In this document: positions 45,164-53,050 of the stretch, one piece after another | Numbering within the stretch: the first letter of the stretch is position 1 | Layout of the letters: each line of letters begins with the position of its first letter | Assembly (NCBI RefSeq): GCF_001422375.1 | Contig: NZ_LMMU01000001.1 | Span: forward strand, 186,223 to 250,222 | Reading direction: 5' to 3' | DNA length: 64,000 nt | DNA from: Methylobacterium sp. Leaf99 | Lineage (GTDB): Bacteria; Pseudomonadota; Alphaproteobacteria; Rhizobiales; Beijerinckiaceae | Program-made: the position numbers and the translations under genes | Notes under the pieces: generated by a model | Seen by the model: only the letters and a program-made list of their open reading frames with translations | Databases searched by the model: none | Told to the model about the DNA's origin: nothing

Positions 45164-46351
45164 TCAGCGGCGGCCCATCAACCTCTGGGCCATCGCACTC
45201 TCCGCCAGATGCCGCTTCGCACCGGCTTTCGCCGCGTGCTCGAACCGGGCGAGGCGCACCCGCCGCTCCAAGGACACGAGCCCGCGCCCGCCATCCGGAA
45301 CGGCGACGATCTCCGCGATGGTCTCGCGCTCGGGGTAGAGACTCTCCAGGGCCGATCCAGCGAGGGTCGCCGAGTCGAGGCGCTCGGCGAAGGCGGTCTC
45401 GTGCAGCACGCGCACGATCTCGGCTTCGAGGACAAGGCCCGGCGCCCCGGCCCGCTCGGCCTCGTCGTAGGTGGTCTTCAGGAGGCAGGCGGTTCCCCCG
45501 GCCAGGAGGGCGAGGCTGACGGCGAGCGGCCGTCCGTCGCGGGCAAGCGTATCGGCGCGCGCGCTCACGGGTCCCCCGCCTCCGGAGAACAATGCCCGGG
45601 CGAAGGCGGTATGCGGCGCCCGGCAGGCCATGGCGCTGCCGGCCGCGCCTTTCCAGCCGATCTTCTCGAGGGCGAGGAAGGTCTCGACGGCGGCGGCCAG
45701 GGCGTCGCCGACCGTCGCGGTCTCCAGGGTGAGGTGTCCGCCTTCGGAGAGGCGGCGCTGGCGTCGGCGGAGGTCCTTCAGGCGGGCACGGTGGGGATGG
45801 TCGGTGACGAAGGCGTCGTGGGATGGGCGTCGATCGAGCATCGGGCGCGCGAAAGCTTCGACCTCGCCGAGCGCCCAGCCATCGGCTTTCATGGCGGCGC
45901 AGAGGGCCTGTCCGAGGCGAGTCCCGGTGGCCAGCAGCGGCCAGCGCCAGGGCCGCCCGCCTGAGGCGGCGCGCAGGCCGGCCACGAGGGCGGCGAGGGT
46001 CGCGGGCCAATCCGGACCGTCCCCGACGAGGGGAAGGGTGGCGGTGACGAAGGGCGACAGGAACGGCTGCGCGACGGGACGGCCGAGGCCGCACAGGTCG
46101 TAGGTGGACCGGAACGGTAGCACTGCGTCGAGGCGTACGCCGGAGCGGACCACCACGATCCGGAGATCGTCGGGTGCGAGGCCTGCGGCGCGGTGGGTAG
46201 CCAGGACGTGGCGGCTGTAATGCGGATGTGGATCCATAGCCCGGCTGACGAGATCGTCCCAGGCCGCCCCCTCCCGCTCCAAGGCGGCCAGATCGAGAAT
46301 CGCGAAGGTCGGGGTGGATGACGGAGCGGGCAGGCGACTTGGAGCGGTCAT
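45164..46351 (-). CDS. BioF2/CelD-like GNAT acetyltransferase
   Basis: A 395-residue cytoplasmic protein matching the BioF2-like acetyltransferase domain (CelD-type) often encoded with exopolysaccharide genes. The N-terminal half carries a GNAT-like lobe (DDLVSRAMDPHPHYSRHVLATH). The second lobe contains KDLRRRQRRLSEGGHLTLETA and the helix TFLALEKIGWKGAAGSAM, which is diagnostic, followed by LLKTTYDEAERAGAPGLVLEAEIVR. It would acylate a sugar or amino precursor; the substrate is unknown. It overlaps the flippase gene by 4 nt (46348-46351), so the two are coupled. Confidence 0.8.
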   Translation of the reverse strand: MTAPSRLPAPSSTPTFAILDLAALEREGAAWDDLVSRAMDPHPHYSRHVLATHRAAGLAPDDLRIVVVRSGVRLDAVLPFRSTYDLCGLGRPVAQPFLSPFVTATLPLVGDGPDWPATLAALVAGLRAASGGRPWRWPLLATGTRLGQALCAAMKADGWALGEVEAFARPMLDRRPSHDAFVTDHPHRARLKDLRRRQRRLSEGGHLTLETATVGDALAAAVETFLALEKIGWKGAAGSAMACRAPHTAFARALFSGGGGPVSARADTLARDGRPLAVSLALLAGGTACLLKTTYDEAERAGAPGLVLEAEIVRVLHETAFAERLDSATLAGSALESLYPERETIAEIVAVPDGGRGLVSLERRVRLARFEHAAKAGAKRHLAESAMAQRLMGRR

Positions 46352-47736
46352 CGCACGATCTTCCGGAAGGGGCCGAGTCGAACCGGCGTCACGAGGCCAT
46401 GGATCGAACGGGCGGCCAACGCCATGGCGAGTCCCCGCACGGTGCCGGCGACCGCCATGGCGAGGGCGGCTCCGATCACGCCGTAGGCCGGGATGAGGGC
46501 CCAGCAGAGCCCGGCGGCGAGGCCCAGGGTCGCGAGGGTGATGGCCGCGCAGACGCCTTCACCGCCCAGCATGGTCAGGAGATCCTCGCCCGGCCCGAAC
46601 ACGCTCGCGACGATGCTGCCGGCGACGAGGATGGCGAGGATCGGCAGGCTGCCGCGGAATTCCGGACCGAACAGGCCGAGGAGCAGGGGGGCGGCCACGA
46701 GGACACCGGCCCCGATGACGATGGTCGCCGCCAGGGTCAGGTTGGCCTGAATGCGGACGAGGCTGGTAAGGCCGGGCCGATCGCCCGCCGCGTGGATGGC
46801 GGCGAAGCGCTGCGCCGTGGCGGCGGAGGCGGCGAAGTGCACGAAGACGACGAATTGCTGAATGCGGGTCGCGGCGAAATACAATCCCACGGTGGCCGGC
46901 GGCATCAAGGCACTGAGGATCACGACATCGACGACATTGAAGCCCGCACTCGCGAGATCCGTCAGCGCGATCGGCAGGCAGGCTCGGAGCCATCGGCGCC
47001 ATCGATACACGCGTGGACCGGGCGGGCAGACGGTTCGCAGGCGGAAGATCAGCCAGCCCGCCTGGAGCGCCACCGCGATGGCGGTTGCCATGAGGGTGCA
47101 GGCCACGGCGACCCAGGCCTCGGCCGGAGCGCCGGACCAGACCGCCCCCACCATCGCCACCATGATCAGGCCCTGGCGCAGGAGGTAGGGCGGCGCGATG
47201 GCGAGGATCGCCCAGTTCTGGCTTCGGGCGAGGCCCTCGCAGAAGTCCTGCAGGGCGAACAGGGGCAGGATCGCGGCGGCGAGGAGGATCGGCGCGCCGT
47301 AGGGACCGGCCAGTAGGGTACCCTCCGCCCGCAGGACGAGAAGGCCGCCGACCGCCAGCAGCAGGGCGCCCAGGATCGTGACGATGGCACCGCCGACGAG
47401 GAAGCCGCGCGCCGCGTCGCTCCGGCCCTGGGCCTGCTCGGTCGGTAAGAAGCGGCAGGCCCCCTGCGACAGGCCGAGGGTGGCGGAATGGCCGAGGATC
47501 CCGATCCAGACCCAGACGGCAGCGAAGATTCCGTACTCGGCGCCGCCCATGAGGCGGGCCATCAGCACCTGGGCAATGTAGGCGAAACCCGCCGAGGCGA
47601 TGCGGATGGCGAACACGTCGAGGGCGGCCCGCGCCGGTCCGGTGCGAATGCCGCGCAGGCGCCCCAAAATGCCGCGCAGGCGCCCCAAGAGGGGACCGAG
47701 GTTCGACGCAGCGATGCGATCCGTCGCCATGCCCAT
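46348..47736 (-). CDS. polysaccharide/oligosaccharide flippase (Wzx-like)
   Basis: A 462-residue integral membrane protein with 12-14 predicted helices, of the MATE/MOP-exporter type used to flip lipid-linked glycans. Typical features are FAIRIASAGFAYIAQVLMAR and LMGGAEYGIFAAVWVWIGI near the N-terminus and FGPGEDLLTMLGGEGVCAA late in the protein. The N-terminal cytoplasmic stretch contains the repeated LGRLRGI peptide from a 21-bp tandem duplication. It precedes the BioF2-type acetyltransferase with a 4-nt overlap. No glycosyltransferase is present nearby, so the cargo is unknown. Confidence 0.85.
   Translation of the reverse strand: MGMATDRIAASNLGPLLGRLRGILGRLRGIRTGPARAALDVFAIRIASAGFAYIAQVLMARLMGGAEYGIFAAVWVWIGILGHSATLGLSQGACRFLPTEQAQGRSDAARGFLVGGAIVTILGALLLAVGGLLVLRAEGTLLAGPYGAPILLAAAILPLFALQDFCEGLARSQNWAILAIAPPYLLRQGLIMVAMVGAVWSGAPAEAWVAVACTLMATAIAVALQAGWLIFRLRTVCPPGPRVYRWRRWLRACLPIALTDLASAGFNVVDVVILSALMPPATVGLYFAATRIQQFVVFVHFAASAATAQRFAAIHAAGDRPGLTSLVRIQANLTLAATIVIGAGVLVAAPLLLGLFGPEFRGSLPILAILVAGSIVASVFGPGEDLLTMLGGEGVCAAITLATLGLAAGLCWALIPAYGVIGAALAMAVAGTVRGLAMALAARSIHGLVTPVRLGPFRKIVR
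47648..47689 (-). repeat. 21-bp tandem duplication at the flippase N-terminus
   Basis: ATGCCGCGCAGGCGCCCCAAA is followed directly by a copy differing only in the last base. It is in frame and encodes two successive LGRLRGI-type heptapeptides in the cytoplasmic N-terminal tail. Confidence 0.85.
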
Positions 47737-47804
47737 CTGTGCTTCCCCGGCTCGACGGAACCGGGTTTAGAGCATGGGCCTTGCGGCGCGGTTAAGCGCG
47801 AAGG

Positions 47805-48755
47805 TCAATCGCCGGGCGCGATGAGGACGGGCGGCGGCGGCGACGTCGCCTTTGCTGCAGCGTCGCGGGGCGGAACGATCACAGCCGCGGGCGGCTTCGC
47901 CGTTCCGGTGACGGCGGGATCGGCCTGCAGCAGCGACAGGGTGATGGCGCGGGTGACGTGCTCGGCCATGCAGCGCAGGCCGAGATCATTGAGGCGGAAC
48001 TGCGAGCCCAGGAGGTGCCCCTCCCCCTTCTGGCCCTGGCCGGAGAGATAGCGCATCGCCTCGTAGCGCTGCACCAGGGGCACGCCCTCGCGCAGGGCGA
48101 CTTCCTGAACCTTGCGCACGAGGCTGTTGTAGTACTCGTCGGATGCGAGGCTGGCGGTGTAGACCGGCGTGACCAGCACCACGTCGATCTCGTGGCCCTT
48201 GATCCATTGCACGGTCTCGTCCAGGGCACTGGCGAAGGCCTCGGCGTCCACCCGCGCAAGGGCGTCGTGGGTGCCGACCTGCCAGATCACGAGGTCGGGC
48301 TCGACCTCGGCGACCATGTTGCGCAGGCGCTCGGCGGCACCGGATGCGATCTCGCCCTGCATGCCGCGGCTCTCCACCACCACGTCGACGTCGGGCAGGG
48401 AGCGCTCCAGGGCGGTCTCGAGCTTGACCGGGTAGGTCGCCGACGCCCCGAGCCCGGCCGAGGATGAACCGATGGTGAGCACCCGCACCGGGCGCTTCTC
48501 CTGCAGGGCGAGCTTGACCGCCCCGAGGCGTGCCAGGGTGTAGAGCTTCGAGCCCGGCACCCGGCATTCGGGCGACAAACTCACGTCGAGGGCTTCGGCC
48601 CCGTCGCTGCCGGCTGCGGGCTTCGGGGGCGAGACCACGGTGACCGGGCCCGCAGGGGAAGCCGGATTGGCCCACGCCGCCAGGCCCGACACGGCGAGCG
48701 TCAGGCTGGCGGCGAGGAGGGCCGCGGCTTGCGGGAGCGCCATTCGACGAACCAT
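47805..48755 (-). CDS. exported SGNH/GDSL hydrolase family protein
   Basis: A 316-residue protein with a signal peptide or anchor (LPQAAALLAASLTLAVSGLAAWA) and a GDSL/SGNH domain at about residues 90-260. Block I is RVLTIGSSSAGLGASATYP, block II is ESRGMQGEIASGAAERL, block III is LVIWQVGTHDAL, and a candidate block V His is in the GEGHLLGSQFRLNDLG region. The C-terminus is Pro-rich. Such enzymes are esterases or acyltransferases of envelope glycans. Its start lies 55 nt inside the 3' end of the OpgC gene in another frame, a long overlap that implies coupled expression. An ATG 12 nt downstream (48743) is an alternative start. Confidence 0.82.
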   Translation of the reverse strand: MVRRMALPQAAALLAASLTLAVSGLAAWANPASPAGPVTVVSPPKPAAGSDGAEALDVSLSPECRVPGSKLYTLARLGAVKLALQEKRPVRVLTIGSSSAGLGASATYPVKLETALERSLPDVDVVVESRGMQGEIASGAAERLRNMVAEVEPDLVIWQVGTHDALARVDAEAFASALDETVQWIKGHEIDVVLVTPVYTASLASDEYYNSLVRKVQEVALREGVPLVQRYEAMRYLSGQGQKGEGHLLGSQFRLNDLGLRCMAEHVTRAITLSLLQADPAVTGTAKPPAAVIVPPRDAAAKATSPPPPVLIAPGD

Positions 48756-49801
48756 GCGGTGAAACCCAGTGCGATCACGCCCGATCCTACGACGGAAACG
48801 TCAACGAAGACACCGCCCCCCGTCCAGAAGCGGACCAGTTGCGCGGCGAGGCTGAGGAGCGATCCGATGGAGAAGACTGCGAGGGAATTGCGCCCGAGGC
48901 TGGCGAAGTACCCGGTCACCGGGCCGAGGCGTGGCGCCAGCACGGCGTAGAGGGTCTGGAAGGCGAGCAGCATCCCGACGAAGTGAATGAGCCGCGCGGG
49001 AGTCAGGTACGTCTTGTCGAAGGTGAAGAGCAGGCGCGGCTCTGGCACGAGGAGCGGGTCGGGCCGGATCTCGAGAACTGCCAGGACGATGCCCGTGGCG
49101 ACGATGGCGATACCGAGGGGCACGAGGCGCACCGACCAAGTCCGCAGCCAGGGCGAGCGTCGGTTCCAGTCCTCCGCGACGAAGCCGAGGACGAGAAGGA
49201 GCTGCCAGCACAGGGGATCGAAGAACCAGTCGCCCTCCCCGGGCCAGGACGGCAGGTTCCACGCGAATACGAGGCTCGCCCCGTAAAGTCCGAAGGACAG
49301 GGCCAGGGCCGCGATGCTGTTCGCCCGGGCGAGGAGGACGAAGACCGGTGCGATCCCGAGCAGCACCACATAGAGCGGCAGGATGTTGAAGAACCCGAGC
49401 TGGTGCGTCAGCAGCACGAAGCCGACCATGGTCTGGATCGGGTCGGCGAAGAATCCACCGGCATTGTGCCATTCGAGGAGCAGCGGGTTGTCGAGGGCGA
49501 GGGCCGTGCCGGCGATCATCCCGAGCGCGAGCGCCATGGTGGTGATCTGCGCCCGATAGACCTCGATGGTGCGCGACAGCAGCCGCAGGACGGTCTTGAG
49601 GCGCGGCTCGGGATAGCCGTCCCGCCCCCGTGTGGCGATGCCGATGGACCAGCCGGCGAGGAACACGAACAGCTCGGCGGCATCCGAGATGCCGTACTGC
49701 GAGTAGGTGTAGCGCTCGAAGGTGTTGCCTGGGATGTGATTGACGAAGATCGTGACGAGGGCGAGCCCGCGCCAGAAGTCGATCGCGTTCGGTTCGCGCA
49801 T
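48701..49801 (-). CDS. OpgC family membrane acyltransferase
   Basis: A 366-residue protein with about ten membrane segments. It begins MREPNAIDFWRGLALVTIFVNHIPGN, followed by GISDAAELFVFLAGWSIG, both diagnostic of the OpgC domain (acyltransferase_3 clan). OpgC proteins succinylate osmoregulated periplasmic glucans. Here, no opgGH is adjacent, but a secreted SGNH protein gene overlaps its 3' end, resembling other membrane-acyltransferase/SGNH pairs that modify envelope sugars. The frame is open upstream to 50050, but the family start is at 49801. The first gene of the SGNH-flippase-BioF2 run, it is divergent from kaiC. Confidence 0.88.
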   Translation of the reverse strand: MREPNAIDFWRGLALVTIFVNHIPGNTFERYTYSQYGISDAAELFVFLAGWSIGIATRGRDGYPEPRLKTVLRLLSRTIEVYRAQITTMALALGMIAGTALALDNPLLLEWHNAGGFFADPIQTMVGFVLLTHQLGFFNILPLYVVLLGIAPVFVLLARANSIAALALSFGLYGASLVFAWNLPSWPGEGDWFFDPLCWQLLLVLGFVAEDWNRRSPWLRTWSVRLVPLGIAIVATGIVLAVLEIRPDPLLVPEPRLLFTFDKTYLTPARLIHFVGMLLAFQTLYAVLAPRLGPVTGYFASLGRNSLAVFSIGSLLSLAAQLVRFWTGGGVFVDVSVVGSGVIALGFTAWFVEWRSRKPRPSSPPA

Positions 49802-50002
49802 CGGAAGATCCGGCTCCGTCGGCTCGAAAGGGCTTCGCGGGTGGGCCGACCCGGACGGTACGCCCCGCACGGCCGAGGCCGGCCGTGATACGGCGCGCTT
49901 AGCCGTCTGCAAAGGGTCGATCAGCCGCCGACACGTCCGTTCGCCGTGTGCGGCCGCACGGCTCAGAGCTGGCCTACGCCCTCGGCCCCTCACGTCACGT
50001 GG

Positions 50003-50027
50003 GGAACGCCTCTGCGGGCCGCCTGTT
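50003..50027 (+). promoter_or_regulatory. candidate EcfG (general stress) promoter upstream of kaiC-like gene
   Basis: GGAAC at 50003-50007, a 16-nt spacer and TGTT at 50024-50027 resemble the alphaproteobacterial general-stress sigma consensus GGAAC-N16/17-cGTT, about 70 nt before the start codon. The -10 element has T in place of C at its first base. No expression evidence is available. Confidence 0.35.
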
Positions 50028-50097
50028 GCGTTAGGCTGGAGACGATGCATTTCATTCGCCTCACACGACCTCTCACCTCGATCGACCGAGTCCGTTT

Positions 50098-51621
50098 ATG
50101 TCCTTCGCCACCGATGCTGCGCCGATCCCTACGGGCGTGCCGGGCCTCGACCAGATCCTCAACGGCGGTTACGCGGCCCAGCGGGCGCACCTCATCGAGG
50201 GTCGGCCCGGAGCGGGTAAGACCACCCTGAGCCTCCAATTTCTCATGGACGGCGTGAAGCTGGGCGAGCGGGTACTCTACATCACCCTGTCGGAAAGCCG
50301 GCGCGAACTTCTTTCGGTGGCCGAGCGCCATGGCTGGAACCTCGACGGCATCGACATCTATGAACTGGTGCCGCCCGAACTCAGCCTTGATGCGGAGCTT
50401 CAGCAGAGCCTGGTCCACTCCTCCGACCTCGAACTCGGCGAGACCCTGCAGATGGCGCTGGCCGAGATCGAGCGGGTGCGGCCGTCACGGGTGGTGTTCG
50501 ACAGCCTTTCGGATATCCGCCTGCTGTCCCAGGGGGCCCTGCGCTACCGGCGTCAGGTGCTGGCCCTCAAGAGCTACTTCCTCATCAACAACGCGACCGT
50601 GCTGATGCTCGACGACCTCAGCGCGGACGACGTCAACCTGCATTCCCTCAGCCATGCGGTGATCCGCCTGGAGCAGGTGATCCCGGGCTACGGCGCCGCC
50701 CGTCGCCGGCTGCACGTCATTAAAATGCGGGGTACGAAGTACCATGGCGGCTTCCACGATTTCACCATCCTGAAGGGCGGCCTGCGCGTCCACCCGCGCC
50801 TCGTTGCCGCCGGGCGCCATGCTCCTTTTTCGGACGAGTCCGTCGCAAGCAACGTCCCCGAACTCGACAGCGTCCTCGGCGGCGGTCTCGACCGGGGCAC
50901 CACGACCCTGGTGATGGGCCCCTCGGGCGCCGGCAAATCGACCTTGGCGCTGAGCTTCCTCGTTGCGGCCCTCGAACGGAATGAACACGCCCTCGTGCTC
51001 TCCTTCGACGAGACCATCGGTATCCTTCTCCGGCGTGCGGCCGGCGTCGGCATGAATCTCACCGGCCACGTCGAGGCCGGTCGCCTGCGGATCGAGCAGA
51101 TCGATCCGGCCGATGTCTCGCCAGGCGATTTCGCGGCGCGCATCCGCGACGCCGTGGAGGAGGACGGCGCCCGGATCGTCGTCATCGACAGTCTCACGGG
51201 CTACATGAGCGCGATGACGGGGGAGCCGGCCCTCGTGCTGCAGATGCACGAGCTGGTGACCTACCTGAACCAGCAGGGCGTGGTCACCCTCCTGATCCTG
51301 GCCCAGCACGGCATGGTCGGTCGGATGGAATCCCCCGTTGACCTGACCTACGTCAGCGACACCGTGGTGATGCTGCGGTTCTTCGAAGCCTCGGGCCGGG
51401 TGCGCCGCGCCCTCTCGGTGCTGAAGAAGCGCACCGGATTGCACGAAGACACGATCCGCGAGTTCCGGATCGACCGAAAGGGCCTGCGGGTCGGCGAAGC
51501 GTTGACGGGGTTCCACGGGGTGCTCACCGGCGTGCCCACCTACGACGGCGACCGCCGCGACCTCCTCGACGACCGGGATACGGGAAAGTCCGAACTCGGC
51601 GGTCTTCATGCCGACTCGTGA
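50098..51621 (+). CDS. KaiC-like double-domain ATPase (no KaiA/KaiB nearby)
   Basis: A 507-residue protein with two RecA/KaiC domains. CI has Walker A GRPGAGKT at 35-42 and Walker B RVVFDSLSD; CII has Walker A GPSGAGKS at 274-281 and IVVIDSLTGYMSAM. The C-terminal end SVLKKRTGLHEDTIREFRI is classic KaiC. In an alignment by eye, the phosphorylated S431-T432 of cyanobacterial KaiC correspond to Thr417-Tyr418 (DLTYVSDT). The KaiC catalytic Glu pairs read Ser-Glu in CI (TLSES) and Asp-Glu in CII (SFDET). Non-cyanobacterial KaiC proteins act in stress or timer-like signalling, not necessarily clocks. It overlaps the HWE kinase gene by 14 nt, which suggests a joint function. Confidence 0.9.
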   Translation: MSFATDAAPIPTGVPGLDQILNGGYAAQRAHLIEGRPGAGKTTLSLQFLMDGVKLGERVLYITLSESRRELLSVAERHGWNLDGIDIYELVPPELSLDAELQQSLVHSSDLELGETLQMALAEIERVRPSRVVFDSLSDIRLLSQGALRYRRQVLALKSYFLINNATVLMLDDLSADDVNLHSLSHAVIRLEQVIPGYGAARRRLHVIKMRGTKYHGGFHDFTILKGGLRVHPRLVAAGRHAPFSDESVASNVPELDSVLGGGLDRGTTTLVMGPSGAGKSTLALSFLVAALERNEHALVLSFDETIGILLRRAAGVGMNLTGHVEAGRLRIEQIDPADVSPGDFAARIRDAVEEDGARIVVIDSLTGYMSAMTGEPALVLQMHELVTYLNQQGVVTLLILAQHGMVGRMESPVDLTYVSDTVVMLRFFEASGRVRRALSVLKKRTGLHEDTIREFRIDRKGLRVGEALTGFHGVLTGVPTYDGDRRDLLDDRDTGKSELGGLHADS

Positions 51622-52648
51622 ATCCGTCGTCCTGATCCTTGCACCCATCGGCCGGGACGGGAAGGTGGCGCAGGCGATCCTGCAGGAGGTCAGCATCGCC
51701 TCACACATCGCGGCGAACCTCGCCGACCTCGTCGCCGGGCTCGATGGCGCCGCATGCGCGGTCATCACCGAGGAAGCGCTCCTGAAGTCGGACCGTCGCG
51801 CCATCGCCGGTTGGGTGAAGCGTCAGCCGACCTGGTCGGACTTCCCCTTCGTGCTTCTCAACCATCGCGGGGCAACGCCCGACGAGCGCCTGACCGGACT
51901 TCTGGGCAACGTCACCGTTCTCGAACGCCCGTTCCACCCCGCCGTCCTTGCTAGCGCGGTACGCTCGGCCCTGCGGGCGCGGCGCCGGCAATGGGAGGTC
52001 GAAGCGCATCTTGCGGAACGTGAGAAGACCCACGAGCGCCAGGCGCTCCTTATCCGCGAGCTTCATCACCGGGTGAAGAACACCCTCGCGACCGTCCAAG
52101 GTCTCCTCGGGGCCACGGCGCGCAGTACGAAGAACATCGACACGTTCTACCATTCCTTTTCCGACCGCATCGTATCGCTGGGCAAGACCCATACGCTTTT
52201 GACGGAAGATTACTGGCAGACGGCGCCCCTGCACGAGCTCCTGCAGAACGAGCTTGGCCATTACAACGCGGCTGATGGCAAGCGCATCGTCCTCAATGGT
52301 CCGGCCATCGAGCTCGCCGCCGACCTCGCGGTACCGGCCGGAATGGCATTCCACGAATTGACCACCAATGCGGCCAAGCACGGCGCCCTGTCGCAGCCGG
52401 GAGGCAGGATCGCCGTGACGTGGTCGGTGACGCAGGGGGAAACCGGCCGTACGCTCAACCTCGATTGGACGGAATCCGGCGGACCGACCGTGTCCGTCCC
52501 GGAACGCAAGGGCTTCGGTTCGACCCTGCTGCAGCGGGTGCTGGCTCAGCAATGCAACGCACTCGTCGCCATCGAATACGACCCCGCCGGTCTGCGCTTC
52601 CATCTGGAGGCGCCGATGCCGGAGGAACGGCTGGTGCCGAGCTATTGA
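51608..52648 (+). CDS. HWE-family histidine kinase with degenerate receiver domain
   Basis: A 346-residue soluble protein. Residues 5-122 form a receiver-like domain whose phosphoacceptor position appears to be Glu (VITEEALL) in place of Asp, ending in LERPFHPAVLASAVRSAL. A short linker leads to the HWE/HisKA_2 dimerisation helix LIRELHHRVKNTLATVQGLL (His153/His154). The ATPase domain contains the family's FHELTTNAAKHGAL and the W-x-E of LDWTESGGP. No membrane segment is present. Its overlap with the KaiC-like gene suggests that it transmits or receives the KaiC state. HWE kinases feed the PhyR general stress pathway in relatives, which fits the candidate EcfG promoter upstream; this link is inference. 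Confidence 0.9.
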   Translation: MPTRESVVLILAPIGRDGKVAQAILQEVSIASHIAANLADLVAGLDGAACAVITEEALLKSDRRAIAGWVKRQPTWSDFPFVLLNHRGATPDERLTGLLGNVTVLERPFHPAVLASAVRSALRARRRQWEVEAHLAEREKTHERQALLIRELHHRVKNTLATVQGLLGATARSTKNIDTFYHSFSDRIVSLGKTHTLLTEDYWQTAPLHELLQNELGHYNAADGKRIVLNGPAIELAADLAVPAGMAFHELTTNAAKHGALSQPGGRIAVTWSVTQGETGRTLNLDWTESGGPTVSVPERKGFGSTLLQRVLAQQCNALVAIEYDPAGLRFHLEAPMPEERLVPSY

Positions 52649-52660
52649 CGCTCGGTGCGC

Positions 52661-53050
52661 CTACTTCACGATGCGGTCGAGGCGGTTGTTGACGAAGAAG
52701 TACAGCTCTTTCGCGCCGGGCTCCGTGTAGAGCACCTGGACCTCGCGGCCCGAACGCCCCTCACCGACGAGAACATCCGTCGGCGGCTTACCCTTGAGGC
52801 GCACCAGATCGCATTCGCCGATGCCGGGCTCGATGGCGGCTGCCGTCGTAGGTACCGGGCCGGTACAGGTGCCGTCGCCGGTCAGCACCAGACCGGAAAA
52901 CGTGGGCGCCGGTGCGGGCCTCGGTGCGGGTGCCGCCACCGGTACCGGCTCGTGAACCCGTGTCTCCACGCTGGTACAAGCGGACAGACCCCATCCGATG
53001 AGGACGAGCGCGCCGAGATGCGGCAGCGGGTGCGCGGAGTCTGAGATCAC
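52661..53050 (-). CDS. putative lipoprotein
   Basis: A 129-residue protein with a hydrophobic N-terminus and lipobox LSAC (Cys25), so probably lipid-anchored in the envelope. The n-region MISDSAHPLPH lacks the usual basic residues, which weakens the signal call. A Pro/Ala/Val linker follows, then a small beta-rich domain: CTGPVPTTAAAIEPGIGECDLVRLKGK, GRSGREVQVLYTE, ELYFFVNNRLDRIVK. The pattern resembles small outer-membrane lipoproteins of alphaproteobacteria without known role. Its ATG overlaps the S10 peptidase stop by 4 nt. Confidence 0.75.
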   Translation of the reverse strand: MISDSAHPLPHLGALVLIGWGLSACTSVETRVHEPVPVAAPAPRPAPAPTFSGLVLTGDGTCTGPVPTTAAAIEPGIGECDLVRLKGKPPTDVLVGEGRSGREVQVLYTEPGAKELYFFVNNRLDRIVK

